Of a stretch of DNA of 64,000 nt, positions 21,778 to 35,262 are shown in pieces. The position numbers were made by a program, and so were the translations under genes. This stretch comes from Datisca glomerata (taxonomy: Eukaryota > Streptophyta > Magnoliopsida > Cucurbitales > Datiscaceae). How positions within the stretch are numbered: position 1 is the stretch's first letter; every line of letters begins with the position of its first letter. The DNA is taken from the NCBI GenBank assembly GCA_003255025.1, contig QANY01009387.1, positions 1,798,001 to 1,862,000 of the forward strand, in the 5' to 3' direction. The notes under the pieces are model-generated. The model was not told the origin of the DNA, did not search any database, and saw only the letters and a program-made list of their open reading frames with translations.

Positions 21778-23687
21778 AATAATGATAACTAAAATTTAAA
21801 ATATATAAGATTCAATATAATTGATAAATATCTAGAATTCAAAATGTAAACGTGATACATGAATGCAACATAATAAACACACAAATTTAACAATTACTAA
21901 TCCAGATAAAACAACCTAACGATCAATGTGCTGCCTTAGGGTCAGTGGATTAACCACATACTGTATATGAGACATTCTCATCCTTACTAATTAAATCTAA
22001 AAATATATCATATTTTCTCTTTTAATAATAAGGTATCGCTTGTTTGGTCAAGTCACAACTATCCACATGAAAGCTTAATTGTAACTTTGTGAGTATAACC
22101 CATCATTTCAGATTCTATGATTTCATTTAGAATATGCTACATTAGGGTCGGTCAAAACTAAACTACATCACTTCCTCCTATCTTCTTAAGAAGTCCAGCA
22201 TTGGTATTGGTACAGCTCGAAACGTTTATTAGGGGGATGAAAACAAAGCCATCTCGAGGCCTTTAATGCACCTCATGGTGTTGTACTAATGATGGAGACC
22301 ATAAGTTACATTGACATGTTAACCTTTTCCCATTCGCTATTTTAAAATTATGTGTTTCTGTTTTAACTAATCAAATAATTACAAATTAATCATTGGTTAA
22401 AATAATAACTCTATGAATATTTAATAATCAGTTATCCTAATTTCATTGGTCTAAATTCATTTTAACCTTCTAAAGCGCCTAAATCATAATTAGGTGAACT
22501 TAGATTAATTAATTAATTATATTCATAAAACTTAGATAAAGCTCTTTTACTAAAGTCTATTATTCTAAAGGTTACTATAGCCTTTTAATGTGGTGTGATT
22601 ACCAAGTTTTAACTAATTAAAACCTAACAATTTACATGCAATTGATTTCATAAAATAATATATATAAACATATTAGGACAATTCGAATAAATCATGTTTC
22701 TACATATGAGATGCATGATCAAATAAAACTGTGTGATATTTTCATGTATGGAATATGATCGACTAATGCATGAATGCGTTATCAAACATAACAATTATTT
22801 AACAATTAAATAAAATAATAATAGACCGAGTGACTATTGGGTATTTCTAAATTACAACCCTTGAAATAAAAAAATAATATTATAAAGTGAACTTCAAGAA
22901 TACATATTTTCCAAATACTACATTCTCCTCCTGATGTCCATCTTCATAATCTTAAAGCTTTGAACAAAATCCTATTTAATTAGGAAAAACTATTTTTCTA
23001 AATTAAAATTAATTTCTATGATTATTCCATAAAAATAGTTAATTTTGACTTGGTAAAATAAATACTTTATTTGATTTGGTCAAACTTGGGTCAAACCCAA
23101 TCAACCCATTAATTTATAATTTTCATAAAATTAAAAATTCATAATTAATTTTAAAATTACATTAATTTTAAAATTTAAACGGATAATTGATAGACTTAGG
23201 GTTATCATAAAACTTTATAGTGATAGTGTTGGTTGGTATCAGGGTTTGTGTGAAACTTCCCAAAATATGACATCAGTAGCCATCGACCACCACCATCGCT
23301 GGACTCGCCGCTGGCGTCAATTTTTCGGCGATGTCGCCAGAACAGTAAATTTCATGTGCCGGCACCGGAATTCTAAAAGAATTCTTATTTCTTTTATTTT
23401 TCCTCTGTCATCCGTCTCATGCATTCTTCATCTTCTCGTGATCAAAATAATTACAATAAATAACCAAAATAAAATTATAAAAGTTCCTACGTCCTAAATG
23501 GGCTTACACAAGATCTAAAGAAAAATTAAAAGAACAAAACCTAATCCATAATCATCATATAAATAAGGATCCATTATTTTTCATACATTCAAAAAACATA
23601 ACTATATATTCATTCATACATATCTCATATTATATGAATAATGCAAGAAAACTCACACAACATTTAACAAATAAACATATAAAGATC
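21778..23687 (-). other. Leader region of element C
   Basis: AT-rich sequence between the gag start and the primer-binding site with no recognised coding frame. A GC-richer patch at 23,270-23,340 is read as leader. Confidence 0.5.
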
Positions 23688-23699
23688 GCTCTGATACCA
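23688..23699 (-). other. Primer-binding site of element C
   Basis: The - strand reads TGGTATCAGAGC, an exact match to the usual initiator-tRNA-Met primer site, two bases from the LTR edge. Confidence 0.9.
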
Positions 23700-23701
23700 C
23701 T

Positions 23702-25921
23702 TGTTGATTGTCGCAGCGCGTGCACGACAGAAGCTTGTGGCTCGTTGCCATTTAAAAATTAAACTTTTAATAAGCATTAAGTCTTTTAATAAAATAAAAC
23801 TTGCGCAACGCCACGATAATCAAATAAATTTTTTTTTATTAAAAATTCATTTTCAATCTGTCAGGATCCATTATATATTTACACATTAAATCTATAACAT
23901 ATACCTCTCATAATCTATATTAAGCATCTTTGCAAAATCGATCGATCCTCCATCCTATGAAAACCTGCTCTAACGATCAGTAGACTCCGAGATTCACACC
24001 AAGATCTTCCAAGTCAATCATCAACGCACTAAGACGGTTTTGGGCACGTAGGATAATACAAGACAATTTTTCTATCTCTAGATGTACTCAACACATGAGA
24101 TCTAGAGATTTACTAAGAAGGAATTTAGTGAGATTATTCTCTAAAAAATACGATGATTATTCTTTTAGAGTTTTGATTAACTATTAATCACAGAGAAAAA
24201 TCACTCTGACACACACTGTGTTCTTAATTCGATTTTTTTGATGAACTGGTAAAACTTATTCATCAACTGAGCCCATTCGAAAAATATATGTATAGTTTTT
24301 AGATAATGACGTATCAGATAGGGATAAACTAAAATAATATTTAATTATAGAATTATCAATTGCAGTGAGACCCACTACAACTACGCACAAATGTAGTGTC
24401 GTACCGTGAGGTAGCACAATGCCTCACACACCACTGTAGTACCGTGTGGCACTACATTGTTGCACCCCCAAAACTGTAGCGCTGCATGACACTACAGTAG
24501 TCCATGTCAATCTCTGATAGCCAATCGGTGATTGATACATGAAAATCACTGTGAATTAAATATTTATTTTAATAATATAATATCTAGATATTAGTTAATT
24601 CAAAATTAACATATTTGATTATCTATATCAACTAATTTATCTGTTATTTCACAAATAATAGATTTAGTTGATTCAAATTATTATCTAATAATAATTTAAT
24701 TATCTAATTTCATAAATTAGATATTTTAGCTCACTTATCGATAATTAGAAAATAATCAATAATTGTTTATGCATATATATAATTTCTGAATATATATATA
24801 TATAATTCAATTAATTAATCACACATAATTATCTCATAATTATATACTTGCCCCAAAATAAATTTTTTTTTACAAGTCAGTCATTTTCTCATGTCCTAAA
24901 ATATTCACACCCTAGGCTGCGTAGTACAGAGGTCACTTGGAGACCGTGAACCTATAACACTAAACTCCAATAAACCATATTATTAATTAAACTCTTTAGT
25001 TAAATAATCTTATTTATTGATTTCATTATTTCTCCACTATAAATATGAAATTGAACTCTTAGTGATTATAGAATGTATTTATAGAGTATTCTCATGTAGT
25101 TCACTGATATAATCATTTCATGTATTTCTATCCTCCAATTATTGGTTCATAAATTAGAGTTGGTCAAAATTACCATTTTACCCCTCTAAATACCTTTTCA
25201 TCCTTAAGTATCATTAATCCACTAGTGAATGACTAATTTATAATCTTATTATAAATTTGAGCTTAATAATCATTCATTTTCAGAACTAATACTTAAGGGA
25301 ACCAACCAATATACGATCCGTTAGGAAAACTTGGATTCCAAATATTGTAAGATCATGTTCCCAGCCATTTACAACACTGAATCGCATAAACAAAAGTCAC
25401 TAGCTTGTTTTACAAACAAACCTTAATGAGTGAATCAAAAGATCCAGTATACATGCATAAGAGTTCATGACTACTCAGGATTCAGATTGATTTACATATC
25501 ATCATCGAATTGATGTGTATTAAATTTTTATGATAAACGACACGTTGATGAATATATTAATTCACATCGGTCCAGTCATATATAATATCATTATATAAAG
25601 TACATTCACTAAGATGTCTATACACATCAATGATCCGGATTTAGATCACATGCATTCATAATGCTTAGTGAACAGTACTAACAACCATTCATTAAAGATT
25701 CCATACGTTAATATATTGCTGATAATTTTATTCATTATCTATAATCTTAATCATCTCATACCAATACAAGATCATAGTCTCATTAATGAATATGGGATTT
25801 TCATATATTTATATAAATTATTCAATAATAATTTAAAAGAAAAATTATAAGAAAAATGTAATTTCATTCGATTTCATATTAAAATGTCAATACACATGCT
25901 TTGAGGGCATTACCCCAAACA
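23702..25921 (-). repeat. 5' LTR of element C
   Basis: 2,220 bp. On the - strand it begins TGTTTGGGGTAATG and ends CAATCAACA. There is no second copy in the window. It holds a cluster of short CACTACA/TGTAGTG inverted motifs at 24,370-24,510. Confidence 0.8.
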
Positions 25922-28015
25922 TATGGTTAGATCCATGATGAGCTACTCATCTCTCCCAGATTTTTTTGAGGATATGCCTTGAAAAAAGCAGCATACATTC
26001 TGAATCAAGTTCCGTCAAAGACGGTGCTTAGCACACCATATGAAAGATGAAGTGGACGAAAGTCATTTGTAAGCCACTTTAGGATGTGGGGATCCCTGAC
26101 ACATGTATTGAGACCGAAGATAAGAAAGTTGTCCAGTCGATCAGAAATTATGCATATTTGTAAGATATCCTAAGAGAACGAAAGGATACATCTTTTATAG
26201 TCCAACCGACAAGAAAATATTCGTGAGCACGAATGCAAGTTTTCTTGAAGAGGACTATATAAGAAGTGTGAAGCCGAGAAGCACATTTATGCTAGATAAA
26301 TTATTGAGTGGGAGGGCACAGACTCCCTAATCAGAACATGTTTATGCTTCAATAATGGAAGAACCACAACATAAGTTGGAGCCTACGAAGCCTCGAAGTA
26401 GTGGGAGGGTTGTGAGAAAACCTGACATGTACATGTCTTATGGAGATGATTTAACATCAGCCTCAAATAAGGATTATGATGAACTTGTTTCCTACTCACA
26501 GGCCATGACAGGTTCTGAAGCAAATCTATGGTAAGAAGCCATGAATGTCGAGATACATACGATGTACTCGAATGAAGTATGGAAGCTTGTAGATCCTTCT
26601 GAAGGGGCAAATCATGTGAGTGTAAATGGATTTATAAGAAAAAAAGATGTCTGGAAGGAAATGTGGAGACATTCAAAGCTAGGCTAGTAGCCAAGAGCTA
26701 CACCCAAAAGGAAGGTATTGACTATGACGATATCTTCTCGTCGGTGGCCATGTTTAAGTCCATTTGAATCCTCATGTCCATTGTTGCTACCCTTGATTAT
26801 GAAATCTGAAATATGAACGTCAAGACTACATTTCTTAATGGCAACCTTGAAGAGCGCATTTATATGGCTGAAGCAGACGGGTTCATGGAAAAATGCCAAG
26901 ACGGTAAGAGTTTACGAACTGCTAAAGTCCATTTATGGACTTAAGGAAGCGTCACAGTCGTGGAATATCATATTCGATGAAACTGTCGAGAACATTATGT
27001 ATAAGATGATACATGAAGGGAATGTGATTTTTCTAGTCTTCATGGATGATATTCTACTCATTGGGAATAATGTAGGAAAAATTATCCGATGTCAAGATTT
27101 GGCAGCAATTTGACATTAAGGATCTTGGAGAAGTTATCTTTGTCTGAGGTATTCAGATCTTTCAAGATAGAAAGAGTAGACAATTAGCACTCTCTCAAGA
27201 ATCTTATATTGATAAGGTGATGGATCACTTTAGTCTAGACTCCAATAAGGGATATCTTCCCTTTAGACATGGAGTCAGCCTCTCCAATGAGCAATCTCCC
27301 AAGACTCCTCAAGAAGAGGAGGACACGAGTAAGATTTCATATGCCACAACCGTAGGAATTCTCATGTATGTGATGCTTTTCACTAGGCTAGACATTTGCT
27401 ACGACGTGGGCGTGGTATGTCGTTTCCAATCTAATCCTAGACTCGAGTATTGAAGTGTCGTCAAGCAGATCCTCAAGTATCTTAAGAGAATGAGAAACTA
27501 CATGCTTGTGTATTCAAGTACTTACTTGAATATGGCGGTTTATATCAACTCTGATTTCCAATCGGACAAGGATTCCAGGAGGCCCACTTTAGGATTGGTG
27601 TTCATCCTGAATGGTAGAGCAGTAGTATAGAGAAGCATCAAGCAATCTTGCATTGATGATTCTACCATGGAAGCTGAGTATGTGGCGGCTTGTGAAGCTG
27701 TAAATGAGACTGTATGGCTTAGAAAGTTCTTGAAGACTCTGAAAGTTGTTTCAGAAGTTGATAAACCCATGACACTTTATTGCGATAATAATGGGGTTGT
27801 AGCAAAATTGTAGGAACTGATGAGTCACAAAAGATCCAAAAACATAGAGCGTAAATATCACCTTACCAGAGAAATTGTTCAGCGTGGAGATGTTGTTGTA
27901 ACACAGATATCGACAGTCAATAACCTGGCAGGTCCATTCGCAGACACTTTAGGCAGTAAAATCTTTTATGGCCATCTGGAGGGCATGGAGATACGAGATT
28001 GTACACGCCTACTTT
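25922..28015 (+). pseudogene. Element B integrase C-terminus, RT and RNase H
   Basis: Recognisable blocks in order are [103 protein letters not shown] (RT active-site region, YVDD altered to FMDD), STMEAEYVAACEAVNETVWL and IERKYHLTREIVQRGDVVVT (RNase H). Many stops and shifts are present. Confidence 0.85.
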
Positions 28016-28031
28016 AGTCCAAGTGGAAGAT

Positions 28032-29867
28032 TGTTAGAATTATGTCCATAAAAAAGAGTGTAATAACTATTTTTGATTATTTAGTTATTTTTCTTACATA
28101 TTTGTATTACTGAATTTAATGAATAAATGAAAGTTTTCTTTTAATTAAAGTGTGTTTATAATTTACTCAATCCTGGAACTATTATCAACGTTAGAAGAGT
28201 AAAGATAGAGGGGTCTTCCGGATAAACTTTTCTGAAATATTTAGTATGTTCTTCGCTAGAGTCGACTAGGAAATCGAGTCCGATTATAACTGTTAGGTTG
28301 AACCAAATGTTGATGGTCTTGAGGCATGGGAGTGAAGACTCTACCGATTGACCTATACTTGTTATGGAACATATTGAATAGACCAATAATAAATTAGTTT
28401 ATAGCAAAGCCATTTATCTAGCTTTAAATCTATTTGTTACACCTTAAGGATATTTTCATAATTACCTTAATCCTGAGGTGAATACAAAACTTGACCTAGT
28501 TACTTGTAATCCTTGATATTCCAAAGGAGTGTGTTCAAATTGTAGGACAATATCTCAACTGTTTGGATCGTGATTCAACTACGTTGGAGTTGCGTGATTC
28601 ACAGATATGAAATTCGTGGTGAGATTGCAATAGCAACAATATCACCTTATGCTTTATTGATGGGTGTGTGAATCAATAAACCGGGCCTGGTACTCGATCA
28701 CATGATTAGACATTGTGAACTGTACCAGACACTTCACTGATATGTCTTTCTTATTCACAGTCGATAAATGAGTTAAAGAAATAATGACTAGAGGGGTAAA
28801 ATGGTAATTTTACATCTCACTCTTGTTATTGATATTCATGAAGGGTAACATCATAAAGTATTCTATGGACCATGAAATAAATATGTTTATTTGCAACAAC
28901 AGATAATGTAGCACGCATGAACCGAGAGTTGATTCGGTATCAGACCTATAGTGGAGTCGTACGATGTCAGAAATAAATAGGTCAGGAATTTATGGAGATA
29001 AATTCATCGGGTATTTGGATCTCATAGCTTTATTCATGTGGGTTCATTTAATTTCAGGAGTAGCTCATAAGGACAAGAATGAGAAACAACATCAATTGGA
29101 TCAAAAATGTGTTTTGGACCAAGATACACTTTTCGAATCCATATGTGATGGGTGTCATCACTTAATTAATGAAGAGCAGAATTAATGTTCAAAATAATTA
29201 ATTTATTATTTTATAAATATTATATAATTAGTAGATAAAAGAAATTAATTAATTGATAGACATCAATTTAATTTATCAATTTGAATTGATGAATTTGGAC
29301 ACAATATTGATTTTAAGAGAAATGTAAAAATCGTAGATTGTAGTGCAAGGGAGATAAATTTTAGTTTTATCATATAGGGGTATATGGGTAAATTCTGTAA
29401 TTTATATAAAAGGGTTGCAAACCTAGTCCTAAGCTAAGCTAAGTGTTAGACAGAGCATAAAATGTTTTCTCTCCCCTCCTCCCTACTGTTGCCATCGAAC
29501 TCTCTAGAGGAAGAAGAAAAAATATGTTTTCTTCTTCAGTTGTTTAGAGAGCCCACACTCCACTTCTAGCAATATCCTTGTGAGATATACTTCTGAATCC
29601 TACGAGTGGTTGTTGGTGTGAAGATTATTTGAAGTCATGCGAAGAACGAAGAACACAAGGCGATTATTTGGATTCCACCAAATCAGAATTTCTCCAACAC
29701 AAGAAAAATGTATTAAATTGTTTCTACCTATTCTAAATATGTATGATCATAGAAATGATTTTATATTTAATATGATTAAATGTTTGTTGTGAAATTTTTT
29801 TGATTTTTCACCTACGAACCGTTCGTGGTTCATTAATTTTCTTCAATTTTTAAAACCCGAACTAACA
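28032..29867 (+). repeat. 3' LTR of element B
   Basis: 1,836 bp, TGTTAGAATTATGTCC...ACTAACA, co-linear with 15,155-16,978. Confidence 0.9.
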
Positions 29868-29872
29868 TATAG

Positions 29873-30430
29873 ACCCTTTAAACCATACCTTCAATCAAAG
29901 GTCATCATAGTTAGACATCTATGTCCCTATACTCATAAGCAAAATGGGAATGTTGAGAGAAAGCACAGACAAATCATAGAAACTGGTCTGACCTTACTTG
30001 CTCAAGCCTCTCTTCCTTTAAAATACTAGTGGGATGCTTTTCATTGCTCAACCTACCTCATTAACAGACTTCCAACACCAACTCTTGACCACAAATCCCC
30101 TTTTGAGGTTCTGTTTAAACAAAAACCTGACTACACTACCTTACGGGTGTTTGGTTATTCCTGTTACCCTTATCTAAGACCCTATAACACCCACAAACTT
30201 TAATTTAAGTCCTCTCTTTGTGTCTTTCTAGGCTACTCTCCTATTCACAAGGGTATAAGTGTCTTCACAACTTAGGAATGTTATTCATCTCTACACATGT
30301 TCTTTTAATGATTCAGAATTCCCATTTTCATTTAGTTTTGATTTTACTCATTCTCTGCATAATTCTCCATTTATCTCATTATTTTCTACACCTTAACCTT
30401 TTCTACTTCTGCCAAGTGCAAGTCAAGGTA
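29873..30430 (+). pseudogene. Copia A integrase, resumed
   Basis: The frame restarts RPFKPYLQSKVIIVRHLCPY and continues THKQNGNVERKHRQIIETGL, then LINRLPTPTLDHKSPFEVLF, LRVFGYSCYPYLRPYN and FLGYSPIHKGYKCL. This is the second half of the Copia integrase whose first half lies at 14,633-15,149. One stop is visible near 30,026 and another near 30,201. Confidence 0.85.
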
Positions 30431-30839
30431 CTATTTTGCTGAGAACATGTACTCCTCTATAGGAAGGTCATCCTCAGACATTCAATGAAGTAAGACTTTC
30501 ACAATCTCCTTATTTACCTAACTTAACCTCTAATGTACCTATTTATGCTGCTTCACCTAGTCTTTCTGGTTTAACTGCTTCACCTGATTCCTTACATATG
30601 TTCAATCCACATGATATCTCATAGGAACTTTCCATACCTCTTACTATTGAAGCCCTCACTCAATCAACAACCCTACCTCTCCCACTTGTTCCAAACGCCA
30701 TCTTATCACTCATCTTATCATAATAAGAACCAAGAGTGGCTCTCTCAAACCAAAACTCTACCTCAGCACAAGACACACCCTTTCACCCTCATCTATACTT
30801 GAAGAGCCAGTATCCACCAAGCAAGCTCCACATGATCCT

Positions 30840-31391
30840 TTATGGTCATAAGCTATGAAGGATGAGTAACATGCACTTATTAAGAATGACATATGGGATT
30901 TGGTCCCCTTTTCTCCTTCCATGAATCTCATAGGGAATAAGTGGGTCTACAAGGTTAAGTTATATGCTAATGGCACTGTTGAAAGGCTTAAGGCCAGATT
31001 AGTTGCAAAGGGATTTCACCAAAATCAAAGAATTGATAATAATAAGACATTTAGTCCTATAGTCAAGCATAGACAACTTGACATCAACAATGCTTTTCTC
31101 AATGGTGTTCTTGAGGAGGTAGATTTCATGAAGGATCCTGAAGGGTTTACTGATCCCTCTAAACCATACCATGTTTACAACTTGAGAGAGCACTTTATGG
31201 ATTAAAGCAAGCACCTAGGGCTTGGTTTGACAGGCTGACGCACACCTTATTACAATGGGGCTTTATGCATGCTAAATATGATGCTTCTCTTTTATTCTCA
31301 ATCAAGGTACCTCACTACTCTACATCTTAATCTATGAGAGGTAACAACAGCTCTCAAATCAAACAGTTTATTGCCAATCTGAATATGGAGG
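30840..31391 (+). pseudogene. Copia A reverse transcriptase, N-terminal half
   Basis: Frames give NDIWDLVPFSPSMNLIGNKW, VYKVKLYANGTVERLKARLV, AKGFHQNQRIDNNKTFSPIV and DINNAFLNGVLEE, then SLLYILIYER where the YVDD catalytic motif should follow. A short IKQFIANLNMEE segment remains before the sequence jumps into the LTR remnant at 31,392. The RT palm Asp pair and RNase H are gone. Confidence 0.8.
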
Positions 31392-31549
31392 AGCCTTATT
31401 CTCTTATTTTCTCTTTCTTCTTCTTCTTAAGATTTCAAGCTCTTTAATGGTGATGTAATAGTGTGAATAGCAGAATTTAATACACAAGCTTACTGACTTG
31501 ATTTAGTAAGCATCATTGTGCATTTCTATATCCAAACCATTCTCTTATA
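31392..31549 (+). repeat. Remnant of the 3' LTR of Copia A
   Basis: About 158 bp closely matching 11,625-11,783, including GATGTAATAGTGTGAAT and TTGATTTAGTAAGCAT. Confidence 0.85.
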
Positions 31550-33350
31550 GCTTGGAATGAGATTAATACTGACAATCTGAAAGCGTGAGACCCCAACGAG
31601 CTAAATGATGAGCAGTTTTATTAGCTGATCGAGGGCAGTGGAAGCATCAGGGACTATTTAGAGCTAGTAAAAGGCCCTTGCATTCCTCTATAATAACCTA
31701 GCTTCGAAAGGTCCTCCCCACCAGCCACTACCTCCTGGATGATAGCTAAGCAATTAGACTCCACACCATCAACTTGATAATTACCACTAATAGCCATAGT
31801 TAGCCCTTCTCTCAAAGCCAAATCTCAACAATCGGGTGAAAAAGAGCTAACAAGTTTTTGAAGAAAGCACAAACTACCTCTCATTCATGGCTTCTGATTA
31901 AACCTCTTATGCCACCCCTCCAATGTTGTTCGTCGCCCCATCTACGTTTAGCTTGAATGGCCAAGACCGGGTTTTGTCCATGACCTAGGAGTCAAAGCTG
32001 AGAGATTGTCTGGCTGAAAAAGATCGAGTTAGCCTTGTCACATTCCTCGATATAACTATCCACCCATTTGGATATGTCACAAGGAGTCGAGGAACCCTTA
32101 CCATGAAGTTTCATGTTGTGAATATGCCAAATGCTCCAGCAAGAAAGAGTTGCTCTTCTAAGTGCAGGGTGAAGATTCTACCAGAAAGCACAAATGAAGT
32201 CCCTCATGGGCCAAAACTGACTTTTCTTGGGGACAACCGAAAACCAATTCTCCGAAGTCCAAACTTTGGCTAATAATGGACATAAAAAAGAGAATGGACA
32301 AAATAATCAACTCAGCGACGAACAAAACAACCACTATCTGGATTGATTTTCCTACAAGCAAGGTTAAAACCCGTGGGGATGAAGTCTAGGGAGGGTTTCC
32401 AAAGGAAAATGTTAATCTTGTTGGGCACCTTTTAACTCCATAATTTCCTTCACCACCAACCTAATGGGTTCTCGTGAGAAGAGCTACCATTCTCCTTAAG
32501 ACTCTGCCCCAAAAAATAATCACTTCTAACCGAGAAAATGCCTCTCTTGTCATAAATGCGAAACCAATTTATTTTCCGCTGCATCTTTATGAATTAGAAT
32601 AGTTGTGATGTTATCCCTATCACAAGGAATAAACAATTGGTCAATCAAATTCGTTTCCCATTGCCCTCCCAAAATCAAATCAGTGACTTTCATATCCAGG
32701 TTCCCTGATCCCAGAGTGATGGAACGGAAAGTAGTAGGCTTTGGGATCCACAGGTCCTTGAAAACCCAAATAGAACACCCATCACCCACCCTCAATTGCA
32801 CCCTATTTCTGAATGATTTCCCTGCCCCACATAAGGCTCCTCCAAAGAAAGAAGCCACCTTGCTTCACTTTACATTCAAGAATTGACTCGTTTGGAAAAT
32901 AGCAAGCTTTTAAGATCTGGCCACACATGTTTGGCCAAGAGAGCTTGGTTGAAGGTATCTAAGGCCCGAAATCCCATCCCTCCCTCATGCTTTAGTTTTC
33001 ACATCTTCTCCCAAGCAAGCCAATGAGTTTCCTGATTTTGGTCCGAAAGGCCCACAAAAATTTAGCCATTGCCTCGCTCAAGTCTTTACATAAAAAGGAA
33101 GGAAGTCTGAATACATTCATTGTATACATAGGCAATGCTTGATTCACCGCCTTGATAAGAACTTCTTTCCCTCCTATCAAAAATTATTTTTCTCTCCATC
33201 TACTCATTAAAGTCTTGCTTTAGAGAGCACCAAATCAAACAATAATCTTTTACCCCTACTACTACTGAAGGCATCCCTTGAAATTTACCATGACATGGCG
33301 AAACACACACACCCAGCAGAGCAACCACATCTATTTTTAGATCTGGTTTA
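31550..33350 (-). pseudogene. LINE 1, RT C-terminus to RNase H
   Basis: Read on - from 33,350 down: GKFQGMPSVVVGVK, a maturase-like block around GGKEVLIKAVNQALPMYTMN, HWLAWEKM, GGMGFRALDTFNQALLAKHV, and VGDGCSIWVFKDLWIPKPTT. After that come a zf-RVT-type tail, VSHL..., and an RNase H end with ANKTAHHLARWGLTLSDCQY. This is the 3' half of a plant L1-type pol. Its upstream half lies at 42,803-43,145, beyond element D. Many stops are present. Copia A lies directly against its 3' side. Confidence 0.85.
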
Positions 33351-35262
33351 TGTTGAAATATGTCCATAAAGTAGCGTGTAATAACTATTTATTTATATTT
33401 AGTTATTTCTCAGACATTAGTATTATTGAATTCTTATGAATAAATTGAAAGTTCTATTTTAAATTAAAGTGTGTTCATAGATTACTCAAGTTCTGAAACT
33501 TTCATCAACGAACAAAAAGTGAAGACAGAGGCTTCTCCAGACGAACTCTTCTGAGAAAGTTCAGAACAATATTCATAGTTTTAGGATCGACTGGGCGATC
33601 GAATCCGATTACAACTGTTAGGTTGAACCAATGGATGTTAGTCTTGGGGCATGGGAGACGAGACTCAAATGGTTAACCTAGACATGTTATGAACATGTTG
33701 AATAGACCGGTAACAAATTAGTTTAGAGCCCAAAATCATTTACCAAGCTCTAAAGCTAATTATTACACCTTAAGGGTATTTTTGTAATTACTTTAATCCT
33801 GAGGTGAATACGTAGCTTGAGTTAGTTAGTTGCAATCTTTGACATGTCAAATGAGTGAGTTCGAATTAAGGGGAATACCTCAGTTGTATGGATTTTAATT
33901 CAATTAAGTTGGAATTACATGATTCACATATAGAAAACTCATTGTCCGATTGTGAAAGCAACAATATCACCTTATGTTTTATTAATAGGTATTATATGAA
34001 TTGAGTCATTGATGAAGACTTGTGAATTGTACAAGACAATTCACTATTATATCTTTCCTATTCATAGTCAATAAAGGAGTTAAGGAAATAATAACAAGAG
34101 GAGTAAAATGATAGTTTTATATTCTGCTCTTGTTATTGATATTCAAGATGGGTATTATGTTAAAATACTTTGTGGATCGTGAAAATAAAAGGGTTAATTT
34201 ACACCAACAGAAAACGTAGCGCACATGAATCGAGAGTGATTCAGCATCGAACCTATAATGGAGTCGTACGATATCAGGATTAAATAGGTCGGGAATTTAT
34301 GGAGATAAATTCACTGGATATTTGAATCCTAAGCTTGGTTCATGTGGGTCCATTCTGTCTCAGAAATAACTCATGAGAACATAATAGAGAAATGAAGTAA
34401 ATTGGATCAACATGTATTTTGGTGCCAAGACTTATTTCCTACACCTATATGTGATGAGTGATGTCACTTAATTAGTTAATTATGATTATATGTATTGAAA
34501 TTAATTAGTTTATTATTGGATAATTATTGGATAATTAGTAAATAAAAAATTAATTAATTAATTAATTGATAATGATCAATTAATTATCAATTGGATTGAT
34601 AAATCTTGATACAATTCAAACTCTAGGGATATTGTAATTTTCGGCAATTATGAATATATGGGGTGAATTTTCAAAAATTTAAAAATATATGGGTATATTT
34701 GTAAATATTAAAAATTACATTTTATCAATATCTAATAGCAAGTTGATTGCAGATAGATCTTAGATTAGACACAATTGTTTGTTAACAAAGCAAGAGAGAA
34801 AAATGTTTTCCCCTCCCTCCCTGTGGCCGTCGAAAAATATATAGAAGGAGAAAATTTTTGATTTTTCTTCTACAATCATTTTGAGAGCTCACACTCAAAT
34901 TCATACACAAAATTCCCGTGAGATATATTTCTAAAATTAACGGGTGTTTTTCGGTGGACGAAATTCAAAAATCGTTCTTAGGGTTCAAGTTTGTGATTCG
35001 GATCTCGAAACTTGAAGAACACGAAGAACGGTTGATGGAATTCCGCCAGTTCAGAAAATCTCCGATACAAGGCATAGGTGAAAAAATGGATTCTAACATT
35101 ATCTTCTCGTTTAATGACGTATATGCACAATCACACGTTGTTTGGTTTTAAGTTATTTAATTTGATTAAATAAGTTAAATGAAAAAAAAATTATATTCCG
35201 CTCACGAACCGTTCATGGTTCAAACTAGTTTTTAATTAATTTTAAAATCAACTGGTCCAGTA
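33351..35262 (+). repeat. 5' LTR of element D
   Basis: 1,912 bp, co-linear with 40,880-42,797. The terminal CA appears mutated to TA (GGTCCAGTA). Confidence 0.85.

Larger units (their letters stand above)
19228..25921 (-). mobile_element. Copia element C, inverted and truncated, inside B
   Basis: On the - strand the order is 5' LTR (25,921 to 23,702), primer-binding site TGGTATCAGAGC (23,699 to 23,688), leader, gag (21,777 to 20,909), protease/integrase (about 20,860 to 19,400) and the very start of RT, then a cut at about 19,228. The rest of RT, RNase H and the 3' LTR are missing, and so is the matching 150 bp of host element B. This fits an insertion followed by a deletion across its 3' side. 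Confidence 0.8.
15155..29867 (+). mobile_element. Copia LTR retrotransposon B, with both LTRs
   Basis: LTRs at 15,155-16,978 and 28,032-29,867 both start TGTT and end ACA and are co-linear throughout. The flanks are TATAT (15,150-15,154) and TATAG (29,868-29,872), a 5-bp duplication with one change. Using TATAG restores Copia A's reading GEY-RPF. The primer site is TGGTATTCAAGCC (16,981) and the polypurine tract is AAGTGGAAGA before 28,032. The interior has gag, integrase, RT and RNase H on +, all broken, with an inverted fragment of element C at 19,228-25,921. Its proteins closely resemble those of element D. Confidence 0.9.
11303..31549 (+). mobile_element. Copia LTR retrotransposon A, multiply interrupted
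   Basis: A 5' LTR-like stretch is followed by a primer-binding site (TGGTATCAAAAGC at 11,784), gag, protease, integrase and reverse transcriptase in Copia order on +. A remnant of the 3' LTR (31,392-31,549) matches 11,625-11,783 closely. Two insertions split the integrase region: 13,323-14,624 and 15,155-29,867. Removing both restores one continuous domain order. The 3' half of RT, RNase H and most of the 3' LTR are deleted. The right flank is LINE sequence. The exact left end (TGTTGG at 11,303) is a guess. Confidence 0.8.
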
